Shown here piece by piece: positions 56,205 to 64,000 of a stretch of DNA of 64,000 bases. Where the stretch lies: the NCBI GenBank assembly GCA_002007745.1, contig CP019882.1, positions 1,798,001 to 1,862,000 of the forward strand. The letters run 5' to 3'. The position numbers were made by a program, and so were the translations under genes. Below the pieces are notes generated by a model. The model ran no database searches, was not told the origin of the DNA, and saw only the letters and a program-made list of their open reading frames with translations. Source of the DNA: Mycolicibacterium litorale (GTDB lineage: Bacteria > Actinomycetota > Actinomycetes > Mycobacteriales > Mycobacteriaceae). How positions within the stretch are numbered: position 1 is the stretch's first letter; each line of letters starts with the position of its first letter.

Positions 56205-56414
56205 ATGCGAGGCCGCGGAATCATAGGTGTGATCGTGGTCGTGTGGCTGCTGATCGGTGTGTTCGCTACATGGCAGCGCGGTTACTTCTCCAACAGTCAG
56301 ACCAACTGCGCTACGGCGGGGTCGATCGCTCTCACCGTTGTGGCAGGGCCACTGAACTACGCGGGCGTCAATCCGACGGTCGCGAGTTGCAATCTGCCGC
56401 AACCCAGCCAGTAG
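56205..56414 (+). CDS. Small membrane protein (69 aa)
   Basis: A basic start (MRGRGIIGV) and a membrane helix (~5-24) are followed by a small outside domain with cysteines (NCATAG, ASCNLP). AAGGAGG lies 7-13 bases upstream of ATG 56205. I know this type as a conserved mycobacterial small protein of unknown function. It is followed by another tiny membrane-protein gene and probably cotranscribed. Confidence 0.75.
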   Translation: MRGRGIIGVIVVVWLLIGVFATWQRGYFSNSQTNCATAGSIALTVVAGPLNYAGVNPTVASCNLPQPSQ

Positions 56415-56452
56415 TTCAAAACAGTTCAGCAAGTGAGTATTCGGAGGAAACA

Positions 56453-56608
56453 ATGATCGTTCTCGGCGCAATCCTGCTCATCCTGGGCTTCGTTCTGAAG
56501 ATCCAGATCCTGTGGACCATCGGGATAATTCTGTTGGTCATCGGCGCAGTGCTGTGGCTGCTGGGGGCCGTCGGCCGCCCGGTCGGTGGACGAAAAGTTT
56601 GGTATTAG
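56453..56608 (+). CDS. DUF6131-like small membrane protein (51 aa)
   Basis: MIVLGAILLILGFVLKIQIL followed by a second helix (GIILLVIGAVLWLLGA) and a short G/R-rich tail ending KVWY. This is the two-helix pattern of DUF6131. GGAGG lies 6 bases before the ATG. The stop overlaps the end of the TetR gene on the other strand. Confidence 0.85.
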   Translation: MIVLGAILLILGFVLKIQILWTIGIILLVIGAVLWLLGAVGRPVGGRKVWY

Positions 56609-57225
56609 CTGCGGCGGTGTGAGCGTTGGTCGGCGAGCAGCGCCGCCATCGTCATCGCCCGCAGTACGTCGCGTGAACGCCCCTGGTCGGCCGGTTTGGC
56701 CGTCAGGGGCTTCATGCTGTGGGGGGTCGAATTGAGCAGCCCGAACACGGCATGCGCCTGCAGGCGCGCGTCGGCCTCGGCGAGGCCGGGATCGAGTTCG
56801 CGCAGCACCGAAACCCAGATTTCGACGTAGCTGCGCTGGGCACGTCGGACGTGGCGCTGCGCCGGGGCCGGCAGCTGCGCGAGATCGCGATCCTGGATAC
56901 GAATCAGGTCTGGCTCGCCGAGGGCGAAGTCGAGATGGAAGTCGACGAGCCGGTTCAGCGCGGTCGCCGGATCGCCGGTGTCGTCGACGACGGCTTGCGC
57001 ACCGGCGAGCAGCCGGGTGCTGACACCGACCAGCAGTTCCACCAGCATCGCCTCTTTGTTGGGGAAGTGGCGGTAGATCGCCGGACCGCTGACTCCGGCC
57101 GCCGCACCGATGTCCTCCAGCCGAACGGCCTGGAAACCGCGTTCGGCCATCAATCGTTCCGCCGCCGAGAGCAGAGCGGACCGGCGGTCCGACTTCTGCC
57201 TGCTTCGCCGGGTTGGCGTGTCGAT
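56605..57225 (-). CDS. TetR-family regulator of the acc/fadE cluster
   Basis: A TetR-like repressor: ALLSAAERLMAERGFQAVRL followed by EDIGAAAGVSGPAIYRHFPN is the helix-turn-helix, and the rest is a ligand-binding helical domain. Helix 1 begins before the internal ATG at 57153, so the gene extends upstream. The best-placed start is an ATC at 57225 after CGGAGG; a miscalled ATG or a rare start are both possible. It corresponds to Rv2506, divergent from the leucine/odd-chain acyl-CoA cluster. Two tandem operators lie between it and accD1, so it probably represses both. Confidence 0.88.
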   Translation of the reverse strand: MDTPTRRSRQKSDRRSALLSAAERLMAERGFQAVRLEDIGAAAGVSGPAIYRHFPNKEAMLVELLVGVSTRLLAGAQAVVDDTGDPATALNRLVDFHLDFALGEPDLIRIQDRDLAQLPAPAQRHVRRAQRSYVEIWVSVLRELDPGLAEADARLQAHAVFGLLNSTPHSMKPLTAKPADQGRSRDVLRAMTMAALLADQRSHRRS

Positions 57226-57257
57226 GAGACCCTCCGGAACTGCGTCTGGACGTTTGA

Positions 57258-58873
<1,616 letters not shown>

Positions 58874-58875
58874 CG

Positions 58876-60864
58876 ATGTTTACCAAGGTCCTTGTCGCCA
58901 ACCGGGGCGAGATCGCCGTACGCGTCATCCGGACGTTGCGGGCCATGGGTATCGGTTCGGTCGCGGTCTACAGTGACGCCGATGCCGGAGCGCGGCACGT
59001 CGCCGAGGCCGACCTCGCCGTCCGGATCGGGCCGCCGCCGGCTCGGCAGAGCTATCTCGACATCGATGCGGTGGTCGCCGCGGCCCAGCGGACAGGGGCG
59101 CAGGCCGTGCACCCCGGTTACGGATTCCTTTCTGAGAACGCCGAATTCGCGGCCGCGTTGGAGCGGGCGGGGATCGCTTTCATCGGACCACCGTCGCGCG
59201 CCATCCACACCATGGGTGACAAGATCGCCGCCAAATCGGCGGTATCCGCATTCGGGGTGCCGGTGGTGCCCGGTATCGCGCGACCGGGGCTGACCGACGC
59301 CGAACTCGTCGAGGCCGCCGGGGACATCGGCTATCCGATCCTGGTCAAACCGTCGGCCGGTGGCGGCGGCAAGGGTATGCGCCGGGTCGACGATCCCGCC
59401 GACCTGCCCGCCGCGCTGGTGTCTGCGCGGCGCGAATCCGCCGCGGCGTTCGGCGACGACACCCTGTTTCTTGAGCGATTCGTATTGCGCCCCAGACACA
59501 TCGAAGTCCAGGTGCTCGCCGATGGCTTCGGCGCCGTCGTTCATTTCGGTGAGCGGGAGTGCAGCCTGCAGCGCCGCCACCAGAAGGTCATCGAGGAGGC
59601 CCCCTCGCCATTGCTGGACGCACAGACCCGAACACGCATCGGCGCGGCGGCCTGCGACACCGCCCGCAGCGTCGACTACGTGGGTGCCGGCACCGTGGAG
59701 TTCATCGTCTCCGCGGACAAGCCGGAGGAGTTCTTCTTCATGGAGATGAACACCCGGCTGCAGGTCGAGCATCCGGTCACCGAGCTGGTCACCGGATACG
59801 ACCTGGTCGAGTGGCAGGTGCGCGTCGCCGCGCAGGAGAAGCTGCCCTTCACTCAGGACGGCATCACGATGACCGGCCATGCCATCGAGGCCCGGGTGTA
59901 CGCCGAGGACCCCGCCGCCGGCTTCCTGCCGACCGGCGGGCCGGTACTCGGATTGCTCGAACCGATCGGCACCGGGCCCGGCATTCGGGTGGATTCCGGT
60001 CTGTCCCAGGGCATGACGATCGGCAGCGACTACGACCCGATGCTGTCCAAGGTGATCGCGCACGGCGCAGACCGCGACGCCGCGCTGCGCACACTCGACC
60101 GCGCGTTGTCGCAGACCGCGGTGTTGGGCGTGGGTACCAACATCGAGTTCCTGCGTTTCCTGCTGGCCGACGGCGATGTGATGGCCGGCCGGCTCGACAC
60201 CGGACTGATCGACCGCACCGTCTTCACCACGGCGCCCGCCGGTGACTCGGCGTTCGTCGCCGCGGCCGCCTATCGCTGGCTGACGCGCTGGCCAACCGGG
60301 CCAGCGGACCTGTGGGACGTTCCCTCCGGCTGGCGGATCGGCGCCAGCGCCCCTACCAGCATCCGGCTGCGCTGCGGTGAACGCACCGATCACGTCCACA
60401 TCACCGGAACCCCGGCCCAGGCCGTCGTGCGCATCGAGGACGGTGACGCATGCACTCTGTCGGCGCAACTGGCGGATGCCACGCTCACGGTGACCTTCGG
60501 CGGCATCCGCACCAGTTACACCGTGGCGGCCGACGGCCGTCAGATCTGGCTGGCCGGGAACGGCCGGACGGTCATGCTGGAAGAGGTGCGCGAAGCCCCG
60601 GTGCGGCCCCCCGACGAGCTCGACGATGATGCTGAACTACTGAGCCCGATGCCCGGGGCCGTTGTCGCCGTTAATGTTTCCGACGGAGACACGGTGAGCG
60701 CGGGCACCGTGGTGGTCGCCGTCGAGGCGATGAAGATGGAGCATTCACTGTCCGCCCCGGTCGACGGGGTTGTCGAACTGCACGTCGCCGTGGGCGACCA
60801 GGTCAAGGTGGGTCAGCTGCTGGCCAAGGTCAGCGCCACCAGAGAAGAGAAAGCACAATCATGA
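58876..60864 (+). CDS. accA1: Acyl-CoA carboxylase alpha subunit (biotin carboxylase + BCCP)
   Basis: 662 residues from ATG 58876. The biotin carboxylase domain (1-450) has [18 protein letters not shown]-grasp [10 protein letters not shown], and [15 protein letters not shown]. The C-terminal BCCP domain has VEAMKMEH with biotinyl Lys620. It supplies carboxybiotin to AccD1. Its stop overlaps the fadE19 start (ATGA). Confidence 0.96.
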   Translation: MFTKVLVANRGEIAVRVIRTLRAMGIGSVAVYSDADAGARHVAEADLAVRIGPPPARQSYLDIDAVVAAAQRTGAQAVHPGYGFLSENAEFAAALERAGIAFIGPPSRAIHTMGDKIAAKSAVSAFGVPVVPGIARPGLTDAELVEAAGDIGYPILVKPSAGGGGKGMRRVDDPADLPAALVSARRESAAAFGDDTLFLERFVLRPRHIEVQVLADGFGAVVHFGERECSLQRRHQKVIEEAPSPLLDAQTRTRIGAAACDTARSVDYVGAGTVEFIVSADKPEEFFFMEMNTRLQVEHPVTELVTGYDLVEWQVRVAAQEKLPFTQDGITMTGHAIEARVYAEDPAAGFLPTGGPVLGLLEPIGTGPGIRVDSGLSQGMTIGSDYDPMLSKVIAHGADRDAALRTLDRALSQTAVLGVGTNIEFLRFLLADGDVMAGRLDTGLIDRTVFTTAPAGDSAFVAAAAYRWLTRWPTGPADLWDVPSGWRIGASAPTSIRLRCGERTDHVHITGTPAQAVVRIEDGDACTLSAQLADATLTVTFGGIRTSYTVAADGRQIWLAGNGRTVMLEEVREAPVRPPDELDDDAELLSPMPGAVVAVNVSDGDTVSAGTVVVAVEAMKMEHSLSAPVDGVVELHVAVGDQVKVGQLLAKVSATREEKAQS

Positions 60865-62020
60865 CCGACTTCCTATCCACGAGCACCCTTCCCGACGAAT
60901 ACCAGCAGCTCGCCGACACCGTGCGCGATTTCGCCCGCACGGTGGTCGCCCCGGTGGCAGCCGAACACGACGCTAAGCACTCCTTCCCTTACGACGTCGT
61001 CGCGGGCATGGCCGAGATGGGCCTGTTCGGTCTGCCGTTCCCGGAGGAGTACGGCGGCATGGGCGGCGACTATTTCGCCCTGTGCCTGGCGCTGGAGGAA
61101 CTCGGCAAGGTCGACCAGAGCGTGGCCATCACCCTGGAGGCCGGGGTCTCGTTGGGCGCGATGCCGGTCTACCGGTTCGGCAATGAAGCCCAGAAGCAGG
61201 AGTGGCTGCCGCAGTTGACCAGCGGGCAGGCCCTCGGGGCGTTCGGCCTGACCGAGGCAGGCGGCGGCACGGATGCCGGTGCCACCAAGACCACCGCCCG
61301 ACTCGACGACGGCCACTGGGTGATCAACGGCTCCAAGCAGTTCATCACCAACTCCGGTACCGACATCACCCGGCTGGTCACCGTCACCGCGGTCACCGGC
61401 GGCACCGCCGACAAACCGGAGATCTCCGCGATCCTGGTGCCGGTGCCGGCCCCCGGGTTCACCGCCGAGCCCGCTTACGACAAGGTCGGCTGGAACGCCT
61501 CGGACACCCACCCGCTGACCTTCGACGACGTCCGGGTCCCCGAGGAGAACCTGCTCGGGAGCGCGGCCGTGGCTACGCCAACTTCCTGCGGATCCTCGAC
61601 GAGGGCCGGATCGCGATCGCCGCACTGTCGGTCGGCGCCGCGCAGGGCTGTGTCGACCAGAGCGTCAAGTACGCCAACGAGCGCGCCGCGTTCGGGCAGC
61701 CGATCGGCAAGTATCAGGCCATCGAATTCAAGATCGCCCGTATGGAAGCGCGCGCCCACGTGGCGCGGACGGCCTACTACGACGCGGCGGCCCTGATGCT
61801 GTCCGGCAAGCCGTTCAAGAAGGAGGCCGCGATCGCCAAGATGATCGCCAGCGAGGCCGCCATGGACAACGCCCGCGATGCCACCCAGATCCACGGCGGC
61901 TACGGGTTCATGAACGAATACGCGGTGGCCCGGCACTATCGTGACAGCAAGATCCTCGAAATCGGTGAGGGCACAACCGAAGTGCAGCTGATGGTGATCG
62001 CCAGGCAGATGGGACTGTGA
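60861..62020 (+). CDS. fadE19: Acyl-CoA dehydrogenase (isovaleryl-CoA type), apparent frameshift
   Basis: An FAD-dependent acyl-CoA dehydrogenase, about 386 residues after correction. [33 protein letters not shown] and [13 protein letters not shown] are the flavin and substrate motifs; [19 protein letters not shown] is the C-terminal signature. The catalytic Glu region is EIGEGTTEV near the end. The frame breaks at GGG 61557-61559; one extra G gives [20 protein letters not shown]. It should oxidise isovaleryl-CoA or a similar branched acyl-CoA, feeding AccA1/D1. Confidence 0.9.
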
Positions 62021-62499
62021 TGGCCGAGGAGAAGGTCGTCGTCCAGCGTGGACTGTGGTTCGAGGAGTTCGAACTCGGGGTCCGTTACGTGCACGCCCCG
62101 GGGCGCACCATCACCGAGGCCGACAATGTCCTGTTCACCACCCTGACGATGAACACCCAGGCGCTGCACCTGGACGCGGCATTCTCCGATGCGCTGCCAC
62201 CGTTTCACCAGCGGCTGGTGAACTCGATGTTCACCCTGTCGACCCTGGTCGGTCTGTCGGTGGCGCAGCTGACCCAGGGCACCATCGTCGGCAATCTCGG
62301 CTTCTCCGACATCGCCTTCCCGAAGCCGCTTTTCCACGGCGACACCATGTACGCCGAGACCGTGGTGACCGACAAGCGTGAATCCAAGAGCCGTCCCGGC
62401 GAAGGCATCGTGACCTTCGCGCACACCGCGCGCAATCAGCACGGCGACGTCGTCGCCACCGCCACCCGTAAGACCATGGTGCGAAAGAAGCCGGCCTGA
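62020..62499 (+). CDS. MaoC-like hot-dog (enoyl-CoA hydratase type) protein
   Basis: 159 residues like Rv2499c. The MaoC fold shows GRTITEADNVLFTTLTMN (the Asp near the helix) and LFHGDTMYAETVV. NTQALHLDAAFSDALPPF corresponds to the long-hydratase region. It is probably an (R)-specific or bile/branched enoyl-CoA hydratase. ATG 62020 overlaps the fadE19 stop by one base (TGATG); GTG 62017 is an alternative. Confidence 0.88.
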   Translation: MAEEKVVVQRGLWFEEFELGVRYVHAPGRTITEADNVLFTTLTMNTQALHLDAAFSDALPPFHQRLVNSMFTLSTLVGLSVAQLTQGTIVGNLGFSDIAFPKPLFHGDTMYAETVVTDKRESKSRPGEGIVTFAHTARNQHGDVVATATRKTMVRKKPA

Positions 62500-63317
62500 T
62501 GGCACTGGACAATCCCGGCCCGGCCTGGCTGTTCTGCCCGGCTGACCGTCCGGAGAGATTCGAAAAGGCCGCCGCGGCAGCCGATATCGTCATTCTCGAC
62601 CTCGAAGACGGCGTCGCCGCCAATGACCGGGAAGCCGCCCGCGAGGCGTTGCTGCGCACCCCGCTGGACCCGGGCCGCACCGTCGTGCGGGTCAATCCGG
62701 CGACCACCGCCGATCACCGTCGCGATCTCGACGTGCTGGCGCGCACGCCGTACACCACCGTGATGCTGGCCAAGACCGAGTCCGCCGATCAGGTGGCCGC
62801 GTTGGCGCCGCTGGACGTGGTGGCACTGATCGAGACACCGCTCGGCGCGCTGGCGGTCACCGAATCCGCGCGAGCGGACAACACGCTCGCCGTGATGTGG
62901 GGGGCTGAGGATCTGTTCGCCGTGCTCGGCGGCACGGACAACCGCTACCCGGACGGCTCCTACCGGGAGGTCGCCCGGCACGTGCGCTCCCAGAGCCTGC
63001 TTGCCGCCAAGGCCTACGGCAGGTTGGCGCTGGATTCGGTGTTCCTCGACATCAAGAATCTCGACGGACTTCGGGTCGAAGTCGACGACGCCGTTGCGGT
63101 CGGTTTCGACGCCAAGGTCGCCATCCACCCCAGCCAGATCAGCGTCATCCGGGACGGATATATGCCGACTCCGGACCAGGTGAACTGGGCGCGACACGTG
63201 CTGCGGAAGGCTCGCGAGGAACGAGGCGTCTTCCAGTACGAGGGCATAATGGTTGATGCCCCGGTGCTGCGGCGAGCAGAGCGGATCGTTCAGCTCGCGC
63301 CCGACCCCGGCCGTTAG
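62499..63317 (+). CDS. citE: CitE-like lyase ((R)-citramalyl/beta-hydroxyacyl-CoA lyase type)
   Basis: 272 residues of the HpcH/CitE family. DIVILDLEDGVAANDREAAR contains the Mg site, LIETPLGAL and VMWGAEDLFAVLGG the substrate site, and AIHPSQISVI the C-terminal signature. It is the homologue of Rv2498c. The TIM-barrel enzyme cleaves C-C bonds in branched or hydroxy-acyl-CoAs. Start overlaps the MaoC stop (TGATG). Confidence 0.93.
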   Translation: MALDNPGPAWLFCPADRPERFEKAAAAADIVILDLEDGVAANDREAAREALLRTPLDPGRTVVRVNPATTADHRRDLDVLARTPYTTVMLAKTESADQVAALAPLDVVALIETPLGALAVTESARADNTLAVMWGAEDLFAVLGGTDNRYPDGSYREVARHVRSQSLLAAKAYGRLALDSVFLDIKNLDGLRVEVDDAVAVGFDAKVAIHPSQISVIRDGYMPTPDQVNWARHVLRKAREERGVFQYEGIMVDAPVLRRAERIVQLAPDPGR

Positions 63318-63379
63318 CTGACGGCCCGTTACAACGGGTTGGCTCTGACCGCCTCCGCACTGAGCGGACTGGAGGCGGC

Positions 63380-64000
63380 ATGGACACGGTGCAGCTTGTT
63401 TCACCGGATGGAACCGCGACTGCGGACCATCGATATCGGCGCGACCTGCCACCGGAAACCCTGACCTGGCTCTACGAGAACCTGGTCGTCGCCAGGGCTC
63501 TGGACAGCGAGTTCGTCAACCTGCAACGGCAGGGTGAACTCGCACTGTATGCGTCCTGCCGAGGACAGGAAGCAGCGCAGGTCGGCGCGGCCGCGTGTTT
63601 GCGCAAGACCGACTGGCTCTTCCCGCAGTACCGTGAGCTGGGTGCCTTCCTGGTTCGCGGGATCGCACCGGCCCAGATGGCCGCCGTGTGGCGCGGAGCC
63701 TGGCACGGTGGGCTCGATTTCACCCAGAAATGTTGTGCGCCGATCAGCATCCCGATCGCCACGCACGCATTGCATGCCGTCGGCGCCGCGATGGCCGCCC
63801 AGCGGCTCGGTGAGGATTCGGTGACGGTGGCCTTTCTCGGTGATGGCGCCACCAGCGAGGGCGACACCCACGAGGCGATGAATTTCGCGGCGGTCGAGAA
63901 GGCGCCGTGCGTGTTCTACGTGCAGAACAACCAATGGGCCATCTCCGTGCCGGTCAGCCGGCAGCACGCCGCGCCCAGCATCGCCGGTCGGGCGGCCGGC
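63380..64000 (+). CDS. bkdA: Branched-chain 2-oxoacid dehydrogenase E1 alpha (3' end outside window)
   Basis: ATG 63380 with GGAGG 5-9 bases ahead opens a frame running off the window, about 207 residues. LYASCRGQEAAQVGAAACLR and LFPQYRELGAFLVRGI are E1-alpha marks; FLGDGATSEGDTHEAMNFAA is the thiamine-diphosphate motif, and VEKAPCVFYVQNNQWAISVP follows it. It corresponds to Rv2497c and feeds the branched acyl-CoAs handled by the preceding genes. It is preceded by about 60 bases, so it may share the operon transcript or have its own promoter. Confidence 0.95.
   Translation, partial: MDTVQLVSPDGTATADHRYRRDLPPETLTWLYENLVVARALDSEFVNLQRQGELALYASCRGQEAAQVGAAACLRKTDWLFPQYRELGAFLVRGIAPAQMAAVWRGAWHGGLDFTQKCCAPISIPIATHALHAVGAAMAAQRLGEDSVTVAFLGDGATSEGDTHEAMNFAAVEKAPCVFYVQNNQWAISVPVSRQHAAPSIAGRAAG

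Overview
The window is chromosomal DNA of a mycobacterium, most likely a rapid-growing, Mycolicibacterium-type species. It is very GC-rich, and it carries the C-terminal part of the giant type I fatty acid synthase followed by acpS, a complete mce/yrbE operon, a mycobacterial L,D-transpeptidase, and many GTG starts with 4-base stop/start overlaps. Gene order follows the M. tuberculosis segment fas-acpS-Rv2522c-bcp-Rv2520c ... ldtB ... orn-Rv2510c-Rv2509-Rv2508c-Rv2507 ... TetR-accD1-accA1-fadE19-Rv2499c-citE-bkdA. This comparison is from memory, not from a search.

Layout. 1-8.2 kb: fas (5' end outside the window), acpS, an M20 dipeptidase, a bcp peroxiredoxin, a DUF3618 protein and the remnant of a DUF4383 gene. 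8.2-15.1 kb: two MFS transporters read outward from a region with a clear dyad operator, then a GlcD-type FAD oxidase and a PhoX-like Tat lipoprotein phosphatase. 15.2-25.5 kb: a minus-strand mce operon (yrbEA-yrbEB-mceABCDEF), a Mce-associated protein and a secreted protein. 25.7-29.4 kb: tRNA-Lys, the L,D-transpeptidase, an unrecognised 441-aa protein, and a SAM methyltransferase gene preceded by a candidate IdeR iron box.

29.58-48.75 kb is a genomic island of about 19.2 kb in the 3' end of tRNA-His, bounded by identical 48-bp direct repeats. It carries a tyrosine integrase, an excisionase-like HTH protein, small hypothetical genes, a uracil-DNA-glycosylase-like protein, one IS3-family element and a large defence-type locus. 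That locus has an alpha-class DNA methyltransferase facing a six-gene operon: a ComF-like phosphoribosyltransferase, a DprA-like protein, a coiled-coil plus metallo-beta-lactamase/beta-CASP nuclease, a 778-aa protein in the position of DISARM drmE, a DrmA-like helicase and a DrmB-like DUF1998 protein. The core resembles class 2 DISARM without the phospholipase D protein DrmC. The added DprA/PRTase/beta-CASP module is the best candidate for an undescribed variant system.

48.7-64 kb: host synteny resumes with tRNA-His, orn, a DUF853-type ATPase, an SDR, a UMF1-type MFS protein, an MmpS-like protein, an S9 peptidase, two tiny membrane proteins, and a TetR regulator. The regulator is divergent from a branched-chain (leucine) catabolism cluster (accD1-accA1-fadE19-maoC-citE-bkdA) across two tandem operator copies.

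Eight or more genes contain what looks like a single missing base in a G/C run: the phosphatase, mceB/mceC, probably mceA, the methyltransferase, drmB, the ATPase, the MFS gene and fadE19. The uniform direction and context point to consensus sequencing errors rather than decay, so these are annotated as probably intact genes with apparent frameshifts.
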